27,832 bases of DNA, taken from positions 1 to 27,832 of the forward strand of contig JAXDAH010000102.1 of the NCBI GenBank assembly GCA_034679905.1, written 5' to 3'. The notes beneath the pieces are model-generated. The model did not search any database, was not told the DNA's origin, and saw only the letters and a list, made by a program, of their open reading frames with translations. Numbering within the stretch: position 1 is the first letter of the stretch; every line of letters starts with the position of its first letter. The position numbers and the translations under genes were made by a program. The stretch comes from JASEFH01 sp034679905. Its GTDB lineage: Archaea > Halobacteriota > Methanomicrobia > Methanomicrobiales > JACTUA01. This document shows positions 1 to 7,251 of the stretch, one piece after another.

Positions 1-58
1 ACTTCACCCGCGGATCGTTGCGTGGGATGATCTCCGTGTAGCCTTCGCCGCCGCCGAT
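1..58. repeat. Direct repeat copy 1, shared with 1800-1857
   Basis: Bases 1-58 match 1800-1857 at 56 of 58 positions: the first 43 bases are identical, then two adjacent mismatches, then 13 identical bases. Both copies lie in the same frame of two exported-protein genes and encode the Gly-rich GYTEIIPRNDPRVK segment leading into the beta-helix. The repeat probably continues beyond the left edge. Confidence 0.9.
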
Positions 59-682
59 CGGATTGCCGGTCGGATTGGACTCACTGCCAAAGGTCTCGCC
101 TGTCTGCACGGCCTCTATGATCACGGATACAGCTACACACTTCGCCTCCGGCGTGGGGAAGTTGAAGCCTACCGAATCGGTCCCCTGAGGGGCGATTGTA
201 ATGTGACGGGTGCTCCTGGTTGCCCCGTTCAGGGCCAGGGTTATGTTTACCTCGCTCGTCAGGTGCGCGGTGTTTGAGAGCACCACCCTCACTGCGCTCG
301 TGTTCGGTTCCCCGGATGTCTGGGGGGTGATCGCTTCGATCGTGCGTACGGTTACCTCATGTTCTTCCTGTGGAACGAAAAAGACAAAACGCGGCGTCTC
401 CCCTTCCTCTCCCGTATCCGAAGTGAAAAAGATCCCCAGCCCCCCTATGTACGGCCCATCCCTGTGCAGTGTAGAAGAGAGGAGCTTGAACGTGGAATTG
501 TTCAGTCGCGAGAGATCATCAAAGAGTCCCCGGGAACTCTGCGAATTATACCTCCTGCTCTCCGCTAACCCGTAATCCTGCCCGTCGGAGACATGCAGTG
601 CGTTTATTCCCTGCATGGCGATGAGAATAGCCAGCACAATGGCAACAGCAGGTACAATTCCACGAAACGCTTTCCTTTTCAT
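1..682 (-). CDS. Exported protein, 5' part only (runs off left edge)
   Basis: A minus-strand reading frame opens at ATG 682 and stays open to base 1, giving about 227 residues with no stop, so the gene is cut by the window edge. The start has AGGTG three bases upstream. Residues 1-28 are a basic MKRK head followed by a hydrophobic stretch, a likely signal peptide or N-terminal anchor. The next ~180 residues resemble nothing I recognise; they contain several N-x-S/T sites and a beta-rich, Thr/Val-rich segment. The last visible residues (GGGEGYTEIIPRNDPRVK) nearly match residues of the neighbouring protein at 865-3216, just before its beta-helix domain. I infer that this protein also continues into a right-handed beta-helix domain. 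Function unknown; probably a surface or secreted protein. Confidence 0.75.
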   Translation of the reverse strand, partial: MKRKAFRGIVPAVAIVLAILIAMQGINALHVSDGQDYGLAESRRYNSQSSRGLFDDLSRLNNSTFKLLSSTLHRDGPYIGGLGIFFTSDTGEEGETPRFVFFVPQEEHEVTVRTIEAITPQTSGEPNTSAVRVVLSNTAHLTSEVNITLALNGATRSTRHITIAPQGTDSVGFNFPTPEAKCVAVSVIIEAVQTGETFGSESNPTGNPIGGGEGYTEIIPRNDPRVK

Positions 683-849
683 ATGCACCTGATGTGCTGA
701 GCCCCGTCCACACGGGTGGATATGCACATTTATGGATGATACACGCAACTTTACCTATTAATCTTTACCCCTGGCACCCTCTGCAGTGAAGTTGCGTCCC
801 TGCATATGCAGGGAGATCTTCAGACGTGTGTCAGGAGGAAACCTCGCAT

Positions 850-856
850 AAAAAAA
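850..856 (-). terminator. Oligo-T terminator candidate
   Basis: Seven consecutive A on the plus strand give T7 on the minus strand, starting nine bases after the stop of the 865-3216 gene. Archaeal RNA polymerase typically terminates at such T-runs without needing a hairpin. The position fits; function is inferred. Confidence 0.45.
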
Positions 857-864
857 GAGTGGGA

Positions 865-3216
865 TTAACGGTAGGAGATCGGCCCGGAGGAACTTATCGT
901 CCGGCTGGAGCCGAGGGCATTCATGGTCATGGAGATCTTCCCCTGACCGTTCTGCTGTTCCACATAGTATCTTCCGAGGAACCAGTTGTGGTGGATGTAT
1001 GTCCCCGTCCTGGGCACATCTCGGATAGTTACGGCATAATCGGTGGCCTGGCGAACGGTGTTGTGGTGGATATCCACCCGGTCTCCGGCATATCCCGAGC
1101 CATCCGGGGCCGGGTGTACGTCGAAGCTGTGGCCACCCTGACTGCTGGTGACTTCCCCAACAATGTTGTACCGGGCCTCGTAGCTCTCATCGCCGTACCC
1201 CTGCCCGCAGGTGCAGTGTCGCATGTAGTTGAAGTAGTTGGACTCGATCAGGAGACCGCTGACATGCTCTTCCCACACGCCATACCCCATTCCGTCTGCC
1301 TGACAGTGGTGGATGTTGTTGTGGTGGACATGGATACCGCTAGCGAAGAGGTTGCGGCGAACTGTAACACCGGCGCCGCTAAACCCATAGATTTCGCAGT
1401 TGTCGATCTCGACGTTCTTATACGGCACTCCAAGTCCGCTACGCCTTCCTCCTTGGGCGGCGTCCATGCGGGCTGTGGTATGATCGGGACCGTCGATCCG
1501 GAGTCCGGTGATCCGCACGTTCGCGCCGCCGGCGGTGATCATGCAGAAGACGTAGCCCGAACTCGGGTCGCCAGAAGTCCGTTCCTGATAGATGCGGCCG
1601 CCGGGGGAACCGTTCTCGCCGCGGTTGCTGGCCAGCGTCACCCCGGCCGGGATGACCAGGTTGCTGGAGAATGAGTTGAGCCGTGGCGTGAACGTCATCC
1701 CGGTGAGGTCGATGTTGGCCGTCGGCTCCACGTAGACGACGTCGCCGGCCCTGGCGTTTGCGAGAGCGCTGACGAGCTGGCTCCGCGTGGAGACGACGGA
1801 CTTCACCCGCGGATCGTTGCGTGGGATGATCTCCGTGTAGCCCGCGCCGCCGCCGATGGGCTCACCGTACACATCGCGTCCCGACCCCAGTACCGGTTCG
1901 GCGCCGTAGAACTCCGTCGGTGCCGTCGTAGGCCTTGGCGTCGGAGTTTGTGTCGGCGTCGGTTTCGGCGTCATGGTTGGCGTCGGGGTTGGTGTCGCCG
2001 TAGGCCGTGGCGTCGGCGTCTGAGTCGGCGTCGGAGTCTGCTGCTGCATGGGCTCGAACTCTACGTAAGCGAGATCGATGACACCGGGGTCCTGCTGGAT
2101 CTGTATGGTGTGCTCACCCGCGATGAGCGGGATCTGGACGGTGGTGGGTGCAAATGTCTCCCAGCTGTTGGTGTTCGGGGCATTCACGGTGACTGCCTGC
2201 TCACCATCTACGAGCACCGAGATGGATCGTCCTGTGTATATGGTGCTGGTGTAGAAGGTAGCTGCATACGTCCCGGTGGTCTCCACTTGCACTTTGGAGT
2301 ATTTCAGCCATTCCCCGGTGTGGCCATTCCCAATCACGTAACCCACGGCATCCCGCCATCCTATATCGACACCTTGATCCTGTGTGGCGGTGCGATATTG
2401 AGGATGGTTCCCCAGCGCCGGGATCTGCGTGTTCACCGTAGGGGTGTCATCATGGTAGGCTACACCTTCACCGCCGAGGTCGAAGTCCACGAAGTTGATC
2501 CGTCCAGGAACTGTATGGGCCTTATAGGGTCCGGTTCCGGGCGTCGGAGTTTGTGTCGGCATCGGTGTTGGCGTAGGGGTGGGATCGGGGGAGTCGTTGC
2601 CGCCGAGGCCTTCGGGGACGAAGGACGGGTCGTTGGTGAGAAGGATCTTGTCAAGTCTGGCACCATCCTCACGCCAGCGGATCTTCAGACTGTGGCTGCT
2701 GTCCGTGAGACGGTACGTACTCGGTGCCTTAACCCAGCGCCAGCTGGAGCTCTGTCTGGTTGACCAGTACGCCGAGCTCCCGTTGTCCATCTGGACCCAG
2801 AAGGAGTCGTCTTTGGGATTGGGCGTATACACACGTGCCCAGAGGGTATACGTTCCTGCTTCCTGAACAGAGAACTGATAGTAGGCGACACCACGGTTTG
2901 AGAGGCTATTGCTGTTAAAGCCGCTCTGCGGAGGGGCCCAGATATACTTCCCGCCCGATGCGGACGAGGTGGTATCCACCTGCATCGGGGATGTCAGGGC
3001 ACCGCCCTCACCCTCCTGCCAGAGGTAGATATCGGCGGCGGCCGCCGTGCATGTCAATGCTATGCACGCTATCCCAAATACCGCCAGGACGCTGATAAAG
3101 AGCCTGAACGGAGGGATACGGGGTGCTGTCTTTCTGTCGGATAGAGATGCCGACTCTGCCAAGGCCGTAGCTCCGGCACAAGAGTCGTTTCGTCTCTGAA
3201 CGTTCTTACACTTCAT
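865..3216 (-). CDS. Exported two-CBM, right-handed beta-helix protein (possible polysaccharide lyase/hydrolase)
   Basis: The protein has 783 residues. A long polar head (1-36) precedes a hydrophobic segment (~37-60) ending CTAAAAD, a likely signal sequence. Residues ~62-198 form a beta-sandwich, CBM-like module (ASGGKYIW, GTYTLWARVY, LDKILLTND). A Thr-Pro linker (~210-228) follows. Residues ~230-390 form a clear CBM6-type domain (GGEGVAYHD, GVDIGW, GEWLKYSKV, AGEHTIQI). A second Thr-Pro linker (~394-432) leads to a C-terminal parallel beta-helix (~455-783) with repeated HHN-type turns, as in pectate-lyase-like folds. The start is supported by GAGGTGATAA directly upstream of ATG. By family this should bind and perhaps cleave extracellular polysaccharide; methanogen disaggregatase-type proteins share this layout. 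I cannot identify the substrate or a definite catalytic residue. The shared DNA segment with the neighbour at 1-682 suggests a modular family. Confidence 0.85.
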   Translation of the reverse strand: MKCKNVQRRNDSCAGATALAESASLSDRKTAPRIPPFRLFISVLAVFGIACIALTCTAAAADIYLWQEGEGGALTSPMQVDTTSSASGGKYIWAPPQSGFNSNSLSNRGVAYYQFSVQEAGTYTLWARVYTPNPKDDSFWVQMDNGSSAYWSTRQSSSWRWVKAPSTYRLTDSSHSLKIRWREDGARLDKILLTNDPSFVPEGLGGNDSPDPTPTPTPMPTQTPTPGTGPYKAHTVPGRINFVDFDLGGEGVAYHDDTPTVNTQIPALGNHPQYRTATQDQGVDIGWRDAVGYVIGNGHTGEWLKYSKVQVETTGTYAATFYTSTIYTGRSISVLVDGEQAVTVNAPNTNSWETFAPTTVQIPLIAGEHTIQIQQDPGVIDLAYVEFEPMQQQTPTPTQTPTPRPTATPTPTPTMTPKPTPTQTPTPRPTTAPTEFYGAEPVLGSGRDVYGEPIGGGAGYTEIIPRNDPRVKSVVSTRSQLVSALANARAGDVVYVEPTANIDLTGMTFTPRLNSFSSNLVIPAGVTLASNRGENGSPGGRIYQERTSGDPSSGYVFCMITAGGANVRITGLRIDGPDHTTARMDAAQGGRRSGLGVPYKNVEIDNCEIYGFSGAGVTVRRNLFASGIHVHHNNIHHCQADGMGYGVWEEHVSGLLIESNYFNYMRHCTCGQGYGDESYEARYNIVGEVTSSQGGHSFDVHPAPDGSGYAGDRVDIHHNTVRQATDYAVTIRDVPRTGTYIHHNWFLGRYYVEQQNGQGKISMTMNALGSSRTISSSGPISYR
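1800..1857. repeat. Direct repeat copy 2, shared with 1-58
   Basis: This is the second copy of the 58-bp near-identical segment, inside the 783-residue exported protein at the boundary between the Thr-Pro linker and the beta-helix domain. Identity at DNA level, including third codon positions, points to recent duplication or gene conversion rather than to old shared ancestry. Confidence 0.9.
1930..2043 (-). repeat. Thr-Pro linker repeat tract
   Basis: A low-complexity stretch of repeated GTCGGCGT-like units (plus strand) encodes the Thr-Pro-rich linker between the CBM6 domain and the beta-helix. A shorter related tract encodes the first linker near 2540-2590. Such units are prone to expansion and contraction. 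Confidence 0.8.
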
Positions 3217-3292
3217 TTATCACCTCGATTTTAGTTTTTACAATAAACAATGAAAGAAAGATGTATAAGAACTAATAGGTATTCTATTCAAT

Positions 3293-3300
3293 TTATATAA
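3293..3300 (-). promoter_or_regulatory. TATA box candidate for the 865-3216 gene
   Basis: TTATATAA (same on both strands) lies about 77 bp upstream of the ATG at 3216, predicting a transcript start near 3268 and a leader of about 50 nt. The surroundings are strongly AT-rich compared with flanking genes. Confidence 0.45.
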
Positions 3301-3380
3301 GAGAATATTTGGGTTATTCATCGTGTTTTTGTTTATTATTTAGTTTATAATTGATTTTCAATAATTTATGAAAATAAGAA

Positions 3381-3392
3381 AATATATAAATA
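3381..3392 (+). promoter_or_regulatory. TATA box candidate for the plus-strand membrane-gene/flippase operon
   Basis: AATATATAAATA preceded by a purine-rich stretch (a possible BRE) is a good archaeal TATA element. It predicts a start near 3413 and a leader of roughly 180 nt to the first plausible ORF at 3595. With the element at 3293 it forms a divergent promoter region. Confidence 0.5.
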
Positions 3393-3594
3393 GACATTTC
3401 TCAAAATGCAAAATAGTGCTCACGCATTGAGATATTCTTTTCTCCCCGTATCTTTTACCGTTTGAATATCCCTCCTTTGTACGATGGATTTTTGTGCGTC
3501 AGCCCGGTTATAATTTGCAGAAATTTATCCCTGCCCGGCAGATGCAGGGGGGGCATATCTCTCCAGGGCAGGGGGTCACCAGAGCAATTTACTT

Positions 3595-3888
3595 ATGTGT
3601 GGATGGTACATACCGCATCCTGTGGTCCTGAAGAAGAAACAGTCTATCGTCCTGGTGCTCATTGTCTGGATCTCCCTGATCGGTATCGTTGCCGTTCTAC
3701 TGGGAAATTTGATGCCGGAGCAGTACTTCGCCTTCTGCCTCATCGGCGTGACGGCGATTGCATACCTCACCGAACCGAAGTATGTCCAGCCGCGGCATAC
3801 ACGCTACCTTAAATACGTGTCCACCCTGGGCACCGTAGCCTTCATCCTGCTGGTACTCTGGGTGATCATGGCCTCGATCGGTGTGTAA
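3595..3888 (+). CDS. Small membrane protein, unknown function
   Basis: A 97-residue protein with three predicted membrane segments (about residues 18-36, 43-58 and 77-95) separated by short charged loops. I do not recognise the family. It is the first gene of a plus-strand group ending in the flippase at 4715, and its stop lies only ten bases before the ATG of the next gene, so co-expression is likely. The start is uncertain: ATG 3595 has no good ribosome binding site, and GTG 3622 is an alternative that would shorten the N-terminus by nine residues while keeping all membrane segments. A role in glycan export or lipid-carrier handling is only a guess from context. Confidence 0.65.
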   Translation: MCGWYIPHPVVLKKKQSIVLVLIVWISLIGIVAVLLGNLMPEQYFAFCLIGVTAIAYLTEPKYVQPRHTRYLKYVSTLGTVAFILLVLWVIMASIGV

Positions 3889-3898
3889 CGGCGGCTTT

Positions 3899-4705
3899 AT
3901 GCATAACAGAGACTGGAGAGTGCGAGTTGTGGGAGTCAGGAACAGATACGTGATCGCCGGCATCTCTCTGCTGGTGGTTTCCTCGGGGATGGTGGCATAT
4001 GCGGCCTATGGGACTCTAGGACATCTGGTTGGAGCGGTCTTCATCATGGGCGGGTTGAGCTGCCTCATGGGAGGCGCATTCATGCTTGCCCTCTACCGTG
4101 AGGATTCTCTTGACGTGGCGTTCACCCTGCCCTTTACGGTGGAGGGCGCGCGGAGTGTCTGCACTCTCTGTTCAGCGATCGGAGCGAAAGGCCCGGGCAT
4201 TGTCGGACGGTCGAAGGATGGTACCGGTCTCGTGCACAGGGTGGCGGTAGACTCTGCCGACGGGGAGAGAACTATCGAGCTCGCCCCGAGCGGCCTCTCT
4301 CTCCTGAAGCTGCTCAAGGAGGAGTATGCCCTGCAGATACCTACAGAATGGGACGATCTCCTGCGTGCCGTACGCGAGGTGCTGCTTGACACTCTCGAGA
4401 TCGCAGAGGGTGTCCGCATCGAGGAGAGCGATGGGGATGTCGTGGTGAATCTCGAACAGTACCATCTCATCGACGGCTGCATTGACATGCATGGAGAGAG
4501 TGCGGAATCCTGTTCCCTCTACCCCTGTTCTGTTGGGAGTCTGGTCGCCTGCATGCTGGCCGAGGGGCTGGGCCGGGACTGCTGGCTCCGCCAGGTGGAG
4601 GTGGATCGCATCAGCCGCACCGTCCGTTCGACCTTCTCGTGCCCGGCGGAGGATGGGGAGCCTGGACCCCGAGGAGAAGGTTGCTCCGAGGCGGCGGTCT
4701 GCTAG
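3899..4705 (+). CDS. Two-TM membrane protein with cytosolic domain, unknown function
   Basis: About 268 residues from ATG 3899. Two adjacent membrane segments near the N-terminus (YVIAGISLLVVSSGMVAY and LVGAVFIMGGLSCLMGGAF) are followed by a ~200-residue soluble domain with a mixed alpha/beta look (EEYALQIPTEWDDLLRAVREVLLDTLEIAEGVRIEE in outline) and several Cys residues (around SVCTLCSAIG and in the last third). I do not recognise the family. The start could also be GTG 3881, which overlaps the previous stop, or GTG 3929, which has GGAG ten bases upstream; the membrane segments are retained in all cases. It ends nine bases before the flippase start, so it probably works with flippase-dependent glycan export, but this is inferred from position only. 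Confidence 0.65.
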   Translation: MHNRDWRVRVVGVRNRYVIAGISLLVVSSGMVAYAAYGTLGHLVGAVFIMGGLSCLMGGAFMLALYREDSLDVAFTLPFTVEGARSVCTLCSAIGAKGPGIVGRSKDGTGLVHRVAVDSADGERTIELAPSGLSLLKLLKEEYALQIPTEWDDLLRAVREVLLDTLEIAEGVRIEESDGDVVVNLEQYHLIDGCIDMHGESAESCSLYPCSVGSLVACMLAEGLGRDCWLRQVEVDRISRTVRSTFSCPAEDGEPGPRGEGCSEAAVC

Positions 4706-4714
4706 GAAAGGGGG

Positions 4715-6178
4715 GTGCGTACCATAGATCAGCACAGGGTATTTGCTCAAAGGCTCGGTCTGGTCGGATTAACACGGATCTGTCTGGCCTTCTCCTCCCT
4801 GCTCATCCTCCCGATTCTGACGAAGAGCCTTACCGTCGCGGACTATGGTGTGTGGGTGCAGATGCACGTGATGATCACCCTGGTGCCGACAGTCGTGGTC
4901 CTCGGCCTGCCTTTCACGATGGTGCGATTCCTCCCTTCTGCTGATAGCCGGGAGAAGATCCAGGAGGGCTTCTACTCCCTCATCCTGATCGTGGCATTCC
5001 TGGGCGGAGCGGTCGGCGTATTCTTCTATGCGTTCGCCCCGGCGATCTCGGCCGCCCTCTTCAACGGCGATGTGCCGATCGTGCGTATCCTCGCCCTCAT
5101 CATCTTCATCGAGTCCCTGAACCTGCTCGCGATCACGTACTTCCGCACGTTCCAGCAGATCAAACGCTACTCCGTGATCATGCTCTTCCGTACCTACTTG
5201 AGCTTCGCGGTGGTTGCTGCCCTCATCCTGCTGGGTTTCGGGATCCTGGGAGCTGCCTGGGGGCTGCTTGCGGAGGCCTCCATCTCATTGGTCATCATCA
5301 TGGGGCTGATCGTGCGGGAGATCGGTATCTGCAAGCCCCGCTTCACCAACGTACGGGAGTACCTGGGCTTCGGCCTGCCTACGGTGCCGGGCAACCTCTC
5401 CGACTGGATCGTCACCTCGAGCGACCGGGTCCTCATCGGCCTCCTCCTCGGTTCAACCTTCGTTGGCTACTACACGCCGGGCTATACTCTTGGCAACACC
5501 ATCGGGATGTTGATTGCACCCCTCGCCTTCCTGCTGCCACCCGTTCTCTCCAAGTACTACGACGAGAACAACATTGTGGAGGTGCGGCGCGTGCTGGGAT
5601 TTTCCCTGAAGTACTTCCTGGCGCTTGCAATACCGGCCTTCTTCGGGCTATCCTGCCTCTCGCGGCCGCTGCTCACCATCCTGACCACCCCCGAGATCGC
5701 CGACCAGAGCTACGTGATCACCCCCTACGTGGCGTTGAGTCTCCTCCTCTTCGGTATCTTCTCCCTTCTCGGGGGCATCATCGTACTCGAGAAGAGGACG
5801 ACCGTTATGGGGACGACGTGGACGCTCGCGGCGTTCACCAATGTCGTCCTAAACTACCTGTTCATCCCCTGGCTCGGAATTGTGGGCGCGGCGATGACCA
5901 CGCTCGCGGCCTACATCCTCGGGCTCGCCCTTACGATCCATTATACCAAGCACTCGCTCCGTCGCCTGGAGTTCCCCGTCGACACTCGTTTTATCGCCAA
6001 GAGCATCTTTGCCTCCGTGCTCTTCTCCGTTCTGCTCCTCGCCTGGAACCCGGTGGGGATGGTGAATGTGCTGATCGCGGCGGTTGCCTCTGTCGTCATC
6101 TACAGCGCAACCCTCCAGATCTCGGGGGGATTCAAAAAAGAGGAGATCAACTTCTTCCGCAGCCTGCTAAAGATTTAA
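4715..6178 (+). CDS. Oligosaccharide flippase (Wzx-like, MVF superfamily)
   Basis: A 487-residue, strongly hydrophobic protein with about 12-14 membrane segments along its whole length, the usual size and profile of Wzx/RfbX-type polysaccharide flippases. The N-terminus shows the family pattern: an R-L-G-L-x-x-L-T-R start, then SLLILPILTKSLTVADYGVWVQ, close to the usual motif of these exporters. Charged residues sit in short loops (FRTFQQIKRYS, SDRVLIGLLLG). Family knowledge: it flips lipid-linked glycans across the membrane. The GTG start at 4715 follows AGGAAAGG in the nine-base gap after the upstream gene. The 3' end overlaps the convergent dehydratase gene by 12 bp, so the two operons meet tail to tail with no spacer. 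Confidence 0.92.
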   Translation: MRTIDQHRVFAQRLGLVGLTRICLAFSSLLILPILTKSLTVADYGVWVQMHVMITLVPTVVVLGLPFTMVRFLPSADSREKIQEGFYSLILIVAFLGGAVGVFFYAFAPAISAALFNGDVPIVRILALIIFIESLNLLAITYFRTFQQIKRYSVIMLFRTYLSFAVVAALILLGFGILGAAWGLLAEASISLVIIMGLIVREIGICKPRFTNVREYLGFGLPTVPGNLSDWIVTSSDRVLIGLLLGSTFVGYYTPGYTLGNTIGMLIAPLAFLLPPVLSKYYDENNIVEVRRVLGFSLKYFLALAIPAFFGLSCLSRPLLTILTTPEIADQSYVITPYVALSLLLFGIFSLLGGIIVLEKRTTVMGTTWTLAAFTNVVLNYLFIPWLGIVGAAMTTLAAYILGLALTIHYTKHSLRRLEFPVDTRFIAKSIFASVLFSVLLLAWNPVGMVNVLIAAVASVVIYSATLQISGGFKKEEINFFRSLLKI

Positions 6179-7177
6179 TTCTGCAAAGAGGGAGCGGATA
6201 TCCTCCTTGGAGAGCGCCCTCTGGTCCCGGGACGAGTAATTCAACCGCTTCGTCCGGGTCTGGCCCGCTATCGACGAGGGATCCAGGTCGTTGCGGCTGT
6301 GGGGCAGCACGATGAACATCTCGTCGTCCTCGTATGCGTTCACCGCTTCGTTCTCGGTCATCAGCTCCTCGTAGAGCTTTTCGCCCGCCCTCTCGCCGAT
6401 CGTCTCGAAGCGGATGGATCTTGCATCCCCGATCCTGAAGTGCTCTACGGCGGCCTCTGCAAGATCCCCGATGCGGACGACAGGCATCTTGAGGATGAAG
6501 ATCTCCCCGCCTCTCGCCATCTCCGTTGCTTTCAGTATCAGCTGGATGGCGTGCGGAAAGCCCATGATGAAGCGGGTCATATCCGGATTGGTTATCGTGA
6601 CAGGGCCCCCGCGCTGAATCTGCGAACGGAAGAGGGGGATGACGGAGCCGCGGGAGTTCATCACGTTCCCGAATCGGACGCAGGAGAAGATGCTCTTTTT
6701 CTTCCCCCGGTACAGGTTCGCCGAGATGGTCAGTCGCTCCGCGAGGAGTTTGCTCGCCCCCATGACGTTGATCGGATTCACCGCTTTATCCGTCGATATC
6801 GTGGCGAAGCTGGCCACCTCCGCGTCCATCGCGGCCTCGATCAGGTTCTGGGTCCCGATCACGTTCGTCTTCACCGCCTCGAACGGGTTGAACTCGCAGA
6901 GCGGAACGTGCTTCAGTGCAGCCGCATGGAATATGATATCCACCCCCTCGACCGCCCTTCGGATTCGATCCGGGTCCCGGATGTCACCGACCAGCGTACG
7001 GAGCCGTGCCGACGGGAGCGTCTGGTCGAGGTCGAAGAGACCGGTCTCGTTGTTGTCCAGCACACGGATCGACTGCGGATTCATCGAAAGGAGTGTATGG
7101 ACCAGCTCTCTCCCTATGGATCCAGTACCCCCCGTGACAAGAATCGTCTTATCTTCATAGAATCCCTTCACCCCCAT
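6167..7177 (-). CDS. Nucleotide-sugar 4,6-dehydratase, CapD/LegB/PseB family
   Basis: The protein has 336 residues and is an extended-SDR sugar-nucleotide dehydratase. TGGTGSIG at 15-22 is the NAD(P)-binding turn, AAALKHVP near 85-92 and STDKAVNP at 128-135 are family signatures, with Asp130 and Lys131 at the expected catalytic positions. IGERAGEKLYEEL near the C-terminus is typical. It lacks the membrane domain of long WbpM/PglF forms. In PseB/FlaA1 a Tyr lies eight residues after the Lys; here that place is Met139 (NVMGASK), as in WbpM/CapD-like enzymes. Expected reaction: UDP-GlcNAc (or GDP-GlcNAc) to a 4-keto-6-deoxy sugar, first step of the nonulosonic acid pathway encoded upstream on the same strand. 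ATG 7177 has GGTGAT seven bases upstream. Function as 4,6-dehydratase is firm; whether it inverts C5 (Pse) or not (Leg/Bac) is open. Confidence 0.9.
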   Translation of the reverse strand: MGVKGFYEDKTILVTGGTGSIGRELVHTLLSMNPQSIRVLDNNETGLFDLDQTLPSARLRTLVGDIRDPDRIRRAVEGVDIIFHAAALKHVPLCEFNPFEAVKTNVIGTQNLIEAAMDAEVASFATISTDKAVNPINVMGASKLLAERLTISANLYRGKKKSIFSCVRFGNVMNSRGSVIPLFRSQIQRGGPVTITNPDMTRFIMGFPHAIQLILKATEMARGGEIFILKMPVVRIGDLAEAAVEHFRIGDARSIRFETIGERAGEKLYEELMTENEAVNAYEDDEMFIVLPHSRNDLDPSSIAGQTRTKRLNYSSRDQRALSKEDIRSLFAELNL

Positions 7178-7251
7178 TATGCATCACCAGTCCACTGTTA
7201 ATTCGCCCTTCCGCTCCTAGCGAATCGCCTGCTTTTATCACTACCTATGTA

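Larger units (their letters stand above)
3217..3594. other. AT-rich divergent intergenic region
   Basis: About 380 bp without a convincing gene. The first ~200 bp are very AT-rich and carry the two TATA candidates; the rest becomes G-rich (3541-3586) just before the 97-residue ORF. I see no RNA gene, CRISPR or insertion sequence. Confidence 0.6.

Noticed and set aside
1930..2043. Repeated short units resembling a CRISPR or minisatellite
   Set aside because: The units are in-frame codons of a Thr-Pro linker, too short and spacerless for CRISPR.
6299..7201. 300-codon plus-strand frame
   Set aside because: Antisense shadow of the dehydratase; composition is His/Arg/Leu-rich without motifs.
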